From assembly GCF_029392315.1 (NCBI RefSeq), contig NZ_CP113939.1, positions 1,674,001-1,738,000 on the forward strand: a DNA stretch of 64,000 nucleotides, in the 5' to 3' direction. Made by a program: the position numbers and the translations under genes. The notes below the pieces were generated by a model that made no database searches, was not told the DNA's origin, and saw only the letters and a list, made by a program, of their open reading frames with translations. Positions 45,933-55,476 of the stretch are shown here, piece by piece; position 1 is the stretch's first letter; every line of letters begins with the position of its first letter. Origin of the DNA: Bifidobacterium sp. ESL0690. GTDB lineage: Bacteria; Actinomycetota; Actinomycetes; Actinomycetales; Bifidobacteriaceae.

Positions 45933-47234
45933 TCAGTCGACGATGCCACGGGCAATAAGCTCGCGTGCAGTTTCGCGGTATTCCTTGGCCGTCTTGTGAT
46001 TCGGCGCATAAATCGTGATCGGCGCAGCCGCAACGCTAGAATCCGGCAACTTGATGGAACGGGAAATCACCGAATGGAAGACCTTGTCTTGGAAGGCCTC
46101 GTAAATGCGCTGCAGCACTTCCTCGCAGTGCAAGGTCGAGGTATACATCGTCACCAGAACGCCGTAGACCTCGAGCTGCGGGTTAATGCGTGAGCGTACT
46201 TTTTCGATGGACTGCATCAGCAGCGCGACGCCGCGCAGGGCGAAGAATTCTGCGGCCACGGGGATGATCACGCCGTCGGAAGCAGCCAGGGCGTTGACGG
46301 TCAAGAGTCCCAGCGAAGGCTGGCAATCAACGATAATGACATCGTATTCGTCACGTACCCCTTGCAAAACGCTGGCAAGAATGCGCTCGCGGCCAACCTC
46401 AGTGACAAGCTGGACTTCGGCGGCAGATAAATCGATATTCGCCGGAATAATATCAAGGTTTTCGAAATCGGTGTGCTGCACCACGTCGTGAACGTCGAGT
46501 GACGTGTCGAACAAGGCGTCGTAAATAGTGGCGTCCACGGTATTCGCGTTGATGCCCAAACCAACGCTGGCGGCACCCTGCGGATCGAAGTCGACGATGA
46601 GCACGCGCCGGCCGTACTGGCTCAGCGCCCCGGCGATGTTGATGGAACTGGTGGTCTTGCCGACCCCGCCCTTCTGGTTGCACATCGCAATGATGCGCGC
46701 CGGGCCGTGATGGTCAAGCGGCAATGGTGCGGGAAAAGTCTCATAATTTCGTCCAAGAAGATCGGTAGGCATGTCCTTTATGCTATCAACAGGCCTGTTC
46801 ACGCTTTGGGCAGGGGATTTTGAACCGTTCGAAGGTTTCTTGGCAACGTCGTCGGAAACGGGCGGCACATGCACGGTACCCGGCAACGGCAACTTGCCTT
46901 GTGTCGCGCGTTTCGGCTTCTCCTCACCAAGCCATCGCTCCTCGCTGAATCCCCCGTCGCGATATTCGTTTTTGGACTTATACGCGCTCTTGCTCATGCT
47001 TTTCGCCCGGCTACGGCCTGCTCCTTTAGCACTCTTCCCGTTTTTGACGCGGTTGCGACCTGCCTTTTTACTGCTGTTCCCTCTTCTGGGCGAGTTGCGT
47101 TCTGCGTCTTTACCGCCGTTTCCGCCTTTGGCAGGATTACGTTTTACATCTTTATTCTCGTTGCCGCCTTTGGGATCGTTTTTGCCGATACCTTTATTAT
47201 TGGCCCTGCGAGACTTTGCGCTGTTCTGTGCCAT
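45933..47234 (-). CDS. ParA-family ATPase with long basic N-terminus
   Basis: This is a Walker-type ParA/Soj/MinD ATPase that would act in chromosome organisation near SMC-ScpAB. The deviant Walker A KGGVGKTTSSINIAGAL is at ~188, then VLIVDFDPQGAASVGLG and VIIVDCQPSLGLLTVNAL. The first ~180 residues are extremely rich in Lys, Arg, Asn and Gly, unlike typical Soj (~255 aa). No parB is adjacent; this is the second, scpA-linked ParA common in actinobacteria rather than the origin ParA. The start at 47234 follows GGGAGAATTCG. Confidence 0.88.
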   Translation of the reverse strand: MAQNSAKSRRANNKGIGKNDPKGGNENKDVKRNPAKGGNGGKDAERNSPRRGNSSKKAGRNRVKNGKSAKGAGRSRAKSMSKSAYKSKNEYRDGGFSEERWLGEEKPKRATQGKLPLPGTVHVPPVSDDVAKKPSNGSKSPAQSVNRPVDSIKDMPTDLLGRNYETFPAPLPLDHHGPARIIAMCNQKGGVGKTTSSINIAGALSQYGRRVLIVDFDPQGAASVGLGINANTVDATIYDALFDTSLDVHDVVQHTDFENLDIIPANIDLSAAEVQLVTEVGRERILASVLQGVRDEYDVIIVDCQPSLGLLTVNALAASDGVIIPVAAEFFALRGVALLMQSIEKVRSRINPQLEVYGVLVTMYTSTLHCEEVLQRIYEAFQDKVFHSVISRSIKLPDSSVAAAPITIYAPNHKTAKEYRETARELIARGIVD

Positions 47235-47300
47235 CGAATTCTCCCGCCTCATCGCCTAACGTCATACCACCAATCATCATAATCCGTTCGCATGCCAATA

Positions 47301-48221
47301 TCATCGCGCACGGGGATGAGCCGTCAGGTAGGTTTCAATGAGGGTTTCGGGGCTGACGTGGGTGTAAATCTGCGTGGTGGTCACGGAAGCGTGGCCCAGG
47401 AGCTCCTGCACGGTGCGCACGTCGGCACCGCCCTGAATCAGGTGGGTGGCGAAGGAATGGCGGAGCGTGTGCGGGTGCAGCGGTTTGTCGATATGGGCGC
47501 GCTCCCCCGCCACTTTGACGACTTCCCAGACGGACTGCCGAGAAATCCGCCGTCCACGTTTGTTCAGGAATATCGCACGACGTTCCTTGCCGCCTTTGGC
47601 CTTGGCTTCAAGTTGCGGACGCCCCAACGAAACATAGCGTTGCAGGGCGTTGATTGCGTATTCCCCAAGCGGAACGAGCCGTTGCTTCGAGCCCTTGCCG
47701 GTAAGCACCACCACTCGCTCGTCGGTGTCGACATCGTTGAGATCAGCATCGACCGCTTCGGAAACTCGGCAACCGGTGGCATACATGAACTCCAGCAATG
47801 CTTTGTCGCGCAAGACCACCGGGTCGTCGGAACCACCCATCGAAGCCGCGTCGAGCAGCCGCGCTACCTCATCAATGCTCAGCACGTCCGGCAGGTGCCC
47901 GTTCGCCTTCGGCGCCTTGACCCGCGCAGAAACGTCGTCAGCTACCACGCCCTGCATCAGCGCGAACTTGTGGAACTCGTGGACGCTGGCGAGCCGACGC
48001 GCCTTGCTGCGCCCGCTCTCCCCCGCCTTGTCGAGCGCGGCGACGTACGCCTCGACATCATGGCTGGTGACATCCGCCAAATCCTTGATATTGTTGGAAT
48101 CAAGCCATCCAAGATACTTGCGGATATCAGCCGCGTACGCCTTTACCGTGGATTTCGCCAACCCGCGTTCCACGTCGATATGCGCCAAAAACTGGCCAAG
48201 CAGTGCGTCCGATCCGTTCAT
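47301..48221 (-). CDS. xerD: Tyrosine recombinase XerD
   Basis: This is the partner of XerC at dif, activated by FtsK. Catalytic residues: Arg 152 (ATGCRVSEA), Lys 176 (LTGKGSKQR), His 251/Arg 254 (HTLRHSFATHLIQGGADVRTVQELLGHASV), His 277 and Tyr 286 (QIYTHV). The length of 306 aa is typical and has none of the insertions seen in XerC. Position xerD-parA-scpA-scpB is the actinobacterial norm. Confidence 0.93.
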   Translation of the reverse strand: MNGSDALLGQFLAHIDVERGLAKSTVKAYAADIRKYLGWLDSNNIKDLADVTSHDVEAYVAALDKAGESGRSKARRLASVHEFHKFALMQGVVADDVSARVKAPKANGHLPDVLSIDEVARLLDAASMGGSDDPVVLRDKALLEFMYATGCRVSEAVDADLNDVDTDERVVVLTGKGSKQRLVPLGEYAINALQRYVSLGRPQLEAKAKGGKERRAIFLNKRGRRISRQSVWEVVKVAGERAHIDKPLHPHTLRHSFATHLIQGGADVRTVQELLGHASVTTTQIYTHVSPETLIETYLTAHPRAR

Positions 48222-48350
48222 GGTTCCATTTTCACTTCATTAGACGACTTTGACATAGCGCTATCAACGTGTCATATATAACTGAGATATCCCGTCCCGT
48301 AATATAGCCATACTCTTCAGCCACAATTCCCCATTGTGCTAACAGACAGG

Positions 48351-48415
48351 AAAACCCGCACAGCCCACACACCGTTTGCGACGGCATATGGGCTGCACAG
48401 GTTTTTCTCGGATGA
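48351..48415 (-). terminator. Terminator after the major pilin gene
   Basis: A long hairpin has arms around AAACCCGCACAGCCCA and TGGGCTGCACAGGTTT, with G-U pairs. It lies 14 bases after the pilin stop and has T/A runs at both ends. Confidence 0.65.
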
Positions 48416-48428
48416 GAAAGCTAGAACA

Positions 48429-50405
48429 TCAGACTTCCTGGCTCAGGGACTTCTCGCCGCGGCGGGTGATGAAGAAGAGCGCTCCAGCACCACCGAGCAA
48501 GACGATGACAACGAGGCCGACCACTATCGCACCAGCACCGCCGGTCATAGGCAGCTGCGAGAAGGAGTTGATCTCCTGCACGAGGATGTAATGATTAGGC
48601 TCGGTTGTCGGGTTCCAGTTATCCTCAGCAACCAGGTCCCATCCATCATGGGAGTTGGAGTACGCAGGCGTCTCAGCGGTTGGAGAAGGAACGGAAGTGG
48701 TACCCGTATCGGTCGAAACCGTGACGGTGAAGGTCGATTTGCCCAGAGACGAATACGGTACCGGCACCGTGTTCTGCACAACAGTGTAGGATCCTTCTGC
48801 GAGACCGGTGAACCGCATCCTGCCGATAGCCAGGTCATAGGTTCCACTGCCACCGCCGGCAGCAGGAGTCAACGTATCGAATACGGTGATGTCATCGACA
48901 GTAGCCGTTTGGTCCGCCGCCTTCTGATACGTTCCATCACCCAGCTTCATGAACTTGATCACCGTGGCGCCCTGCTTGATCTGGAATTCACCACCGGTCA
49001 AATACGTCGCATGGTTGTTCTTATCGACATCTGCAAGACTGAAGCCGTACATATACGTCTTGACAGTGCCGACCGGGTCACCGCTGTTATCGATGGTGGT
49101 GGTCGTACCGTCTCCAGGAGTTCCGCCGTTGCCGCTTGGCGGATTGCCCGGATCGTTGGAATGGGTCAACGACACGCCGTTCTGCAACTGGGTGCCTTCA
49201 CGTGCGCTGTCATCGATCTTCATCGTATAGGTGATCTTGATATAGTCATTGTAATACGAAGGGGTACCTTGCGTGAAATTGATGATGCTCCCGGAGAAGT
49301 TGAACTGTACAGGGGCACCGGAAGAGGCGCCACCGGACACTGCGTAATCGGTAGAACCCAATGTATGATCAATCCCGGTATCCGTAAAATTGGCGTCAGA
49401 GGAAAACTTGATACTGGTTACTCCCTGATAGGTCAAACCTGCCGAAGGATCATCCTGGACCACGTAGGTATAGTGGCTGAACCCTGTGGTCAACGGGACC
49501 TTGGCAACGATCATATAGGTCAACGTGTCACCGACGGCAGCATTACCAGTGGTCGGGTCAATCATTTTCTTCTTTACGATCAGCGGGTCGTTCTTCACAC
49601 TGACCTCACCGAGCTTGACCAACGGACTCGTGGAGAAGGCATCGTAGACATTCGGAGTGCTTGCGGTGTCAACCACTGCAGTGCTTGCCAGCATCGGAAT
49701 CGATGCCGGAATCTTGGTGGAACTCACCGTGCCGTGATTGGCGGTGGTGTCGACAATGATGTAGATGCCCTGTTTGACGTTGAAGTCAACTGTGGTGTCA
49801 GCATCATCAAGCACTGTAGTCGAAGCCTGCACCTCGTGACCATGGGTGGCATCGGCAAGACGATTCTTGAAATTCGTGTTCTTCGTCAACGTGGTGACAA
49901 ACTTACGAAGGCTGCCACTCCAAGCCGCCAAGCTTGAATTCGAGGTGGTATCTGCCGTCTCTCCGGAAGGAGGTGTGATAGACGAGGGGAAGCCAAGCCA
50001 CGTAACCGCAACCGCGCCAACAGGGTTGTTAGAATAACCGGAAGGCAAAGAGCCGCTGGTGCTGGTGGTTGTATAGGCATCCTTCATGGCCTGCATGATT
50101 TGCTCGTTGGCCGGCACGCTGCCGGCATCGACCTGGCTGGAATCCACACCAACCGAGGACAATTTCCCGCCACCGACGGTCGGGGTCTGTGCATTGCTAT
50201 AGGCACCAATACGCATTGCGGTGAAGTAATGCCCACGTAGCCTGGCACCCTTGCCCTTGATCTTCAACGTCGTAGTCGCGTTCTGATCGATGGGAATGTT
50301 GTCATCCGCCGACGCTGTGCCCGCAGGCACCATCGCCAGCGCCAAAAGAGCCGCAGCGGCGACAACGCTGCCAACTCCGCGTCTCAATCCTTTGTTGATA
50401 TTCAT
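48429..50405 (-). CDS. LPXTG-anchored major pilin (isopeptide-forming fimbrial subunit)
   Basis: This is the shaft subunit of a sortase-assembled pilus. A signal peptide (RRGVGSVVAAAALLALAMVPAGTASA) is followed by a SpaA/FimA-like N-domain. A fimbrial D2-type isopeptide domain follows (NAAVGDTLTYMIVAKVPLTTGFSHYTYVVQDDPSAGLTY), then a Cna-B-like domain with GLAEGSYTVVQNTVPVPY. The cell-wall sorting signal is LPMTGG, a hydrophobic helix and the basic tail RRGEK. The usual E-box Glu is Gln in VVQNTVP. The length is 658 aa. It is encoded after the adhesin and the sortase. Confidence 0.88.
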   Translation of the reverse strand: MNINKGLRRGVGSVVAAAALLALAMVPAGTASADDNIPIDQNATTTLKIKGKGARLRGHYFTAMRIGAYSNAQTPTVGGGKLSSVGVDSSQVDAGSVPANEQIMQAMKDAYTTTSTSGSLPSGYSNNPVGAVAVTWLGFPSSITPPSGETADTTSNSSLAAWSGSLRKFVTTLTKNTNFKNRLADATHGHEVQASTTVLDDADTTVDFNVKQGIYIIVDTTANHGTVSSTKIPASIPMLASTAVVDTASTPNVYDAFSTSPLVKLGEVSVKNDPLIVKKKMIDPTTGNAAVGDTLTYMIVAKVPLTTGFSHYTYVVQDDPSAGLTYQGVTSIKFSSDANFTDTGIDHTLGSTDYAVSGGASSGAPVQFNFSGSIINFTQGTPSYYNDYIKITYTMKIDDSAREGTQLQNGVSLTHSNDPGNPPSGNGGTPGDGTTTTIDNSGDPVGTVKTYMYGFSLADVDKNNHATYLTGGEFQIKQGATVIKFMKLGDGTYQKAADQTATVDDITVFDTLTPAAGGGSGTYDLAIGRMRFTGLAEGSYTVVQNTVPVPYSSLGKSTFTVTVSTDTGTTSVPSPTAETPAYSNSHDGWDLVAEDNWNPTTEPNHYILVQEINSFSQLPMTGGAGAIVVGLVVIVLLGGAGALFFITRRGEKSLSQEV

Positions 50406-50521
50406 GATGGTTCACTTTCTCTGTGAAATTTCGTTTTTTCAAATATTGATATTGATGATGTCCGGCAATCAACTGTTTATTCAGCCGCTATACCTCCTCG
50501 GCCTGCAGTCGGCCGGACGTC

Positions 50522-50569
50522 CCCGGGCGGCGGGGAGCGACATCAGCACCCACACAGCTGTCGCCCGGG
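50522..50569 (-). other. GC-rich hairpin between adhesin and pilin genes
   Basis: CCCGGGCG and CGCCCGGG, with additional GCGACA/TGTCGC pairing nearby, form a very stable stem 12 bases after the adhesin stop. It has no U run, so it looks like an RNA-stability or processing site between tip and shaft genes rather than an intrinsic terminator. Confidence 0.5.
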
Positions 50570-50580
50570 AACACACCAAT

Positions 50581-53244
50581 TTAGGGATCATCGGCCACCG
50601 CCTTTCCAAACTTCATCTTTTTACCGATCACCGCATAGACACCGGCTCCGATCGCCAGCAACGCCGCGATAATTCCCGCGATGATCAACACAAGCTTGCT
50701 GTGATCGCCGGTCAACGGCAACGAGTAGACCGGTGCCGACAGTTCAAGATCATGGACAATCCAATCGGACTCGTTGGTCTGCGGATCGATTCCATACACC
50801 CTGACCTGGCCGGATGTCATGCCCGACGGTACAGAGAACGACCAGGTGCCACCCGCCTGAACGGTCGCCGTATCCTCGGAATTGTCGGGCCAATGGATAT
50901 GAATCGTCGCTCCGGTGGCTGGAACAGTGTGAGCCGCGTCGAGATATGCAGTGCCGCTGATCGTGTTCAAGGGTTGCAAAGCATCAAAGGCGACAAAAGG
51001 CGCTGTCATATCGACGATCTGTTCCTTGTCTGCGGAGAAGCCGGAATCCACGCCTCCCGTAGTGTTGACCAGTTTTGCGACGAACACATAATCCTCGCCC
51101 TGAGCCAACTCGCTGGTAAAGAACGACGGAGCCACCTCACACGACCAATTCTGCGATCCGGCATTGGTAAGGATCTGCGTGCAGCCGCTGATGATATCGC
51201 CTTCACTCATCGGCGGGTCGGACGCATGCCGAACGTAGACCTTCAGCGTCTCACCCGGTGAGTTCGGACTCGCCGTGCCATGAATGACAACCCTATCGGT
51301 ACCCACAAGCACACCGCCATTGGGATTCGTCGTGTGCGGAACATCGACCGTCGTCACCGGCGGCGCGGTACTCGGCACCGCGAATTGAACCGTGCGGATG
51401 TTGGAGAACTCCGAAGTGATATCATCCGAATCCCTCGTCGCGGTCTGCGTGGCATGGTAGCGCTGGGATCCTGTGACCTTGGCGTTGCCCGTATCGACGA
51501 TCGACCAGTTGCCGCTTCCGTCCACGGTCGTCGTTCCTACCAGACGACCGGCCCTATCGGGATCGTTGGGATTGTTCGGATCGATAAGATTGCCGTCCTC
51601 TTCGGCGTAGAGGTTGATAGTGGCTCCCGGTTCGCCGGTGCCATTGATCGTCGGATGCAAGCCGACATACGCATTTTCAACCGGCGTGGTGATGACCGGC
51701 GGGCGGACCGGCAGACCGTACTTGTTGAAGACCGTATCGATCACCCAAGCCTTGTTGACCAGAGTGGCGATTTCGGTCTGGGTCATGGAAGTCGAAATTC
51801 CGGGATCCTCATTGTTGTTCAACTGGGTAAGCAACGGGTTGAAAATATCGCGTGGGCTGAATTTCTGAGTCCAAGGGGAAGAAGAGATAGTGGATGTCGT
51901 ACATCTGGTGTCGCCAGGATTGGTAACAGGCCACGTAACCAGCTTGAAATAGCCGTCAAGGCCCTGATCGGCCCTGGCCCTCGCAAAATCGATGGATCCG
52001 TCCGCGTTCTGCGCGATGCTCAATCCGCCCCCGGAACCTTGCATCGAACGTAGATGCAAGGAGGAGCTATTGTTGTTAAACGCGAATCCGGCATTATCAT
52101 TTGCGGCCTCTTGAATCCGTTCGCTGTTGATCGCCGACTGCGAGACCAACTGGGCATGCGGCGTCAAATCGGTTACCGGCACCCATTGGCCGTCTTTCAA
52201 GCCAATCCACTGGAAATAATAGGAAGACGTGTTGGAACATGGCGATAAGTTCGATGCACGATTGAACCATTTGACGAAGAACGATGTGGGCGGCGCGACC
52301 CCGGGATTGTAATCAGTACTGTTGGCGGTCAAGCCGAAATCGGTGACCAACCCCCAATTGGCCTGTCCGTTGCTCCACAAAGCCGGTTTATTGTTCCAAC
52401 CGACCATGGCACGAGGTCCGTTGCATCCCTGTCCATCCGAATTATCGCCGCATAACGTATCCTGATAGATATAGGCCGGATAATCTGCGAGAACATTGGT
52501 CATATAGTCGGTGTCGACACCCAGCTGCTCTGTGGTCAACACGGGATAGATCCCGCCATAATTGGGTGGGATGGAATTCAAAGCCACCGTCGGCACCTCA
52601 ACCCATAGATACTGGTTGAGCTTCGAACCTCCTACGTCATACGCACTGGTCGTTAGCCCCGTCACATCAAGCGCGCAGGTCACCGAGATGGTGAGATAAT
52701 CATAATTCCCTGCCGTCAGCACGCTGTGGATGGTGAAGCAATCGTCCTGATTGGCCGCCCAGTTCATGGCGCCGGTCTTACCCGACATCGTGTTCTTGTA
52801 ATCAAGTGTGTTGATGGCACCACTGAGCAGCAGGTTCATGTTGTAGGCATATCGGATAATCATGCCGCAACTTTGACCGATGTGATACGTTCCGTCGGAG
52901 CATTGCCAAGCCATATTCGACCAATTCGTCGCATTGACATTGACTTGGCCATGACGCACACGAACAACAAAATCGGCACGCATCTGTTCACGCGTAGGCG
53001 TGAGGGGCAGAACATAATAGTTGTTGAGCACAATATGTTGGTTGTCGGCCAGCATCTTGGTCAGCTTCGGCTTGCTGGTCTGCGGAACATCCTGCGTCGA
53101 CACCTCGGCTGCGTTCGCGACGTTCTTTGAGGAAGCGGAGCCGAGTGTCCCGATTGCACCCTGCGTCACGACGAGGAAAACCGCAAGCAACAGCGCACAC
53201 AGGGAGGTCGCCAGCCTGTTGATTCTTTCACCATTGCGTAACAT
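50581..53244 (-). CDS. Large LPXTG surface adhesin (probable pilus tip)
   Basis: An 887-residue exported protein. The signal peptide is RLATSLCALLLAVFLVVTQGAIGTLG. A ~520-residue N-terminal region is rich in Trp, Tyr, Asn and paired Cys, without a family I can name. At least three bacterial Ig-like repeats follow (for example NAYVGLHPTINGTGEPGATINLYAEEDG with GNWSI; GGVLVGTDRVVIHGTASPNSPGETLKVY; LNTISGTAYLDAAHTV with GTWSF). The sorting signal LPLTGD plus helix and basic tail anchors it. The ATG at 53244 with AAGGTGG upstream is preferred over GTG at 53262. It is adjacent to the class C sortase. Confidence 0.82.
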   Translation of the reverse strand: MLRNGERINRLATSLCALLLAVFLVVTQGAIGTLGSASSKNVANAAEVSTQDVPQTSKPKLTKMLADNQHIVLNNYYVLPLTPTREQMRADFVVRVRHGQVNVNATNWSNMAWQCSDGTYHIGQSCGMIIRYAYNMNLLLSGAINTLDYKNTMSGKTGAMNWAANQDDCFTIHSVLTAGNYDYLTISVTCALDVTGLTTSAYDVGGSKLNQYLWVEVPTVALNSIPPNYGGIYPVLTTEQLGVDTDYMTNVLADYPAYIYQDTLCGDNSDGQGCNGPRAMVGWNNKPALWSNGQANWGLVTDFGLTANSTDYNPGVAPPTSFFVKWFNRASNLSPCSNTSSYYFQWIGLKDGQWVPVTDLTPHAQLVSQSAINSERIQEAANDNAGFAFNNNSSSLHLRSMQGSGGGLSIAQNADGSIDFARARADQGLDGYFKLVTWPVTNPGDTRCTTSTISSSPWTQKFSPRDIFNPLLTQLNNNEDPGISTSMTQTEIATLVNKAWVIDTVFNKYGLPVRPPVITTPVENAYVGLHPTINGTGEPGATINLYAEEDGNLIDPNNPNDPDRAGRLVGTTTVDGSGNWSIVDTGNAKVTGSQRYHATQTATRDSDDITSEFSNIRTVQFAVPSTAPPVTTVDVPHTTNPNGGVLVGTDRVVIHGTASPNSPGETLKVYVRHASDPPMSEGDIISGCTQILTNAGSQNWSCEVAPSFFTSELAQGEDYVFVAKLVNTTGGVDSGFSADKEQIVDMTAPFVAFDALQPLNTISGTAYLDAAHTVPATGATIHIHWPDNSEDTATVQAGGTWSFSVPSGMTSGQVRVYGIDPQTNESDWIVHDLELSAPVYSLPLTGDHSKLVLIIAGIIAALLAIGAGVYAVIGKKMKFGKAVADDP

Positions 53245-53472
53245 AGTCGCCACCTTCGGCACTACACAAACATCTATTGTTTAACAAATTTAATTAATAA
53301 ATATTGTATAACAAATGGTACACCGGAGAATCAAAACGGTCGTCAAATTCATTTTTTGCCCGAATTTATGCGTTTTCTTAGGCAACTTCAACTAGACATA
53401 TAAGGTTTGATAAAATATCTCAAATCATGTAATTGCATCACGTCAAACTATTACATCAAATGAATTAAAAAA

Positions 53473-54531
53473 TCATCTGCCATGACGCACCGGCCATTTA
53501 CGCCGGTGGCGAATTACATTGATGATCACACCCAAAACAAGAATCGCCAGAGCCGCGCAACCTCCTGCAAGCACCCCGTCGCCAGATGCGTCATCAGGGT
53601 ATGGGATGTCCTGGGGAATCGGACGCCGCTCGGCAGTGATCACCAATCTGTGCGAATTGACGCCATAAGGCGTACAGGTCATCAACGTGAGGAGGTCCTT
53701 GCCGGGCACGACTTTGTAATAGCGCGTGTCATCGGGCAACACGACGTGTATGGATGTGATCTGATAGCCGAAGGTATGGTTGAGCGTATTGATATAGATG
53801 ACATCGCCTTTTTTCAGCTCGTCAAGTCGGGTGAACAACAGCTCATAGGGTCGCCCTGTGTGGCCGGTGATTACGGCGTTCGTCGACTTCCCGCCGACCG
53901 GCAGGCTGGTGCCGTAAAGATGGCCGGCACCTTTGTCGAGCACCGCATCCGAAGTGCCGTGGTAAATCGGCAGTTTCACGGAGATTTTGGGGATTCGTAC
54001 CATGCCCATCACCCCACTGCCGCTGTTGAGCAGTCCCTGATAGACCGTGTCGCGTTCGGAACGAGTGACTGCTTTGTTCTTGTCTTTCTTACCCGCCGAA
54101 TCGGAAGCAAAGGGGTCGGTATACTCGCCGAATGACTGGTTGCCGGCTGCGATGCCGGCATTGTATTGTCTGGCCTTGTTAAGTTCCTGGGCAACGCGGC
54201 CCTGCGGCCATTTTTTGACCCGGTTCATGGCGGCCACGGCCTGCCGCTCCTGCTCGCGGGAGTTGACGTACTGGTTCGCTGGCAGCCACAATGCCAGCGC
54301 CACCGCCGCGACCACACATAATGCCATCACCGTTTTGAGGGCGTTGATGACCTTGCGTTTGCGGCGAATAACCTGATAGTGGACTTTGCCACGCCTGAGC
54401 ACGTCTTCGAAGACAATGTCGCGATTAGCAATGGCGTCATTCGAGATGTCGGTATTTGCAATGCCGCCGTCTGGATTGGACACGTAGCCGGCAACTTTGC
54501 CACTACCGTCAGTTGGATTCAATTCGCCCAT
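53473..54531 (-). CDS. Class C (pilin-polymerising) sortase
   Basis: This membrane transpeptidase links pilin subunits. One N-terminal helix (VMALCVVAAVALALWLPANQY) is followed by a DPF lid motif (YTDPFASD), the catalytic His in AVITGHTGRP, and TLMTCTPYGVNSHRLVITAER with catalytic Cys and Arg. A second C-terminal helix and basic tail follow. The lid and the TCTPYGVNSHR sequence are typical of class C. The ATG at 54531 is preferred over TTG at 54591. It is the first gene of the pilus locus in transcription order. Confidence 0.9.
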   Translation of the reverse strand: MGELNPTDGSGKVAGYVSNPDGGIANTDISNDAIANRDIVFEDVLRRGKVHYQVIRRKRKVINALKTVMALCVVAAVALALWLPANQYVNSREQERQAVAAMNRVKKWPQGRVAQELNKARQYNAGIAAGNQSFGEYTDPFASDSAGKKDKNKAVTRSERDTVYQGLLNSGSGVMGMVRIPKISVKLPIYHGTSDAVLDKGAGHLYGTSLPVGGKSTNAVITGHTGRPYELLFTRLDELKKGDVIYINTLNHTFGYQITSIHVVLPDDTRYYKVVPGKDLLTLMTCTPYGVNSHRLVITAERRPIPQDIPYPDDASGDGVLAGGCAALAILVLGVIINVIRHRRKWPVRHGR

Positions 54532-54687
54532 GATCTCCACGCCCTCCCCTGAGGGGTCATACGACGCCCAGTACTTGCCCTGATCAAACAAATGCGGCAG
54601 CCAAAGCCACAGGCAATCGACATCGATCTGATTTCATCATGTCATATATCATTGCATGACATTATCACTGCTTCGGGATGAATACAC

Positions 54688-54724
54688 AAACAAACAAGCC
54701 CCACATCTTGAAATGCAGGGCTTG
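54688..54724 (-). terminator. Intrinsic terminator after rplT
   Basis: CAAGCCC and GGGCTTG form the stem, followed on the minus strand by TTTGTTTGTG. It lies 30 bases after the rplT stop and isolates the ribosomal operon from the pilus locus. Confidence 0.75.
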
Positions 54725-54753
54725 CTATAAATCGCTTGAGACGCTTAAATCGC

Positions 54754-55137
54754 TCAGGCAGCCACCGGGGCGTTCACGTCCTTGGGCAGCGCGGCCTTCG
54801 CCTTGTCGACGATGGTCTTGAAGGTGTCCGGGTCAGAAACGGCCAGCTCGGCAAGCGCGCGACGGTCGAGCTCGATGCCGGAAAGGCGCAGGCCCTGCAT
54901 GAAGCGGTTGTAGGTGATGCCCTGGGCGCGGACGGCGGCGTTGATGCGCTGGATCCACAGCTTGCGGAAGTCACCCTTGCGGGCCTTGCGGTCGCGGAAG
55001 TTGTAGTTAAATGAATGGAGCAGCTGTTCCTTCGCACGACGGTACGAACGGGAACGCTGGCCACGGTAGCCCGAAGCCCTCTTTAAAACGACGCGACGCT
55101 TCTTATGAGCGTTCACTGCGCGCTTGACACGTGCCAT
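54754..55137 (-). CDS. rplT: 50S ribosomal protein bL20
   Basis: bL20 is required early in 50S assembly. The basic N-terminal tail ([37 protein letters not shown]) and the globular part ([53 protein letters not shown]) match the family. The length is 127 aa. It is the third gene of infC-rpmI-rplT, 56 bases after rpmI. AGAGGAAACAAT precedes the start. Confidence 0.98.
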   Translation of the reverse strand: MARVKRAVNAHKKRRVVLKRASGYRGQRSRSYRRAKEQLLHSFNYNFRDRKARKGDFRKLWIQRINAAVRAQGITYNRFMQGLRLSGIELDRRALAELAVSDPDTFKTIVDKAKAALPKDVNAPVAA

Positions 55138-55192
55138 ATTGTTTCCTCTAGCTTTCTATAAACCTTTTATACCCTTGTAAACCAAGCCGATT

Positions 55193-55387
55193 TCAGCGGC
55201 CAAGCAACTTTCGCATGTTCTTGCTCTGCGACGTGGCCAGCACCTGGTCGCGGGAGAGGTTGCGGCGCTTGCGCGCGGACTTGTGCTCAAGGTTGTGGCG
55301 CATCGAGGTGCCAGCCTGCATGAGCTTGCCCGTACCGGTGACGCGGACGCGCTTTTTCGCGGCGGAATTGGTTTTCATCTTCGGCAT
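55193..55387 (-). CDS. rpmI: 50S ribosomal protein bL35
   Basis: A 64-residue basic protein, [20 protein letters not shown] ... [27 protein letters not shown]. This is the full family length and pattern. The ATG at 55387 follows TAGGAGGGCAGCA; a longer in-frame upstream extension is not coding. It lies between infC and rplT. Confidence 0.97.
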   Translation of the reverse strand: MPKMKTNSAAKKRVRVTGTGKLMQAGTSMRHNLEHKSARKRRNLSRDQVLATSQSKNMRKLLGR

Positions 55388-55476
55388 TGCTGCCCTCCTA
55401 TTTATCTTCGGATATCGAATCATTCTTCGATGCCCTGTACCTGCCGACTTTTGAATCGGCCGGCACAAAAATTTAT

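Noticed and set aside
48429..54531. Phase-variation tract in the pilus locus
   Set aside because: I looked for long G or C runs of the kind known in bifidobacterial pili and found none longer than about four bases.
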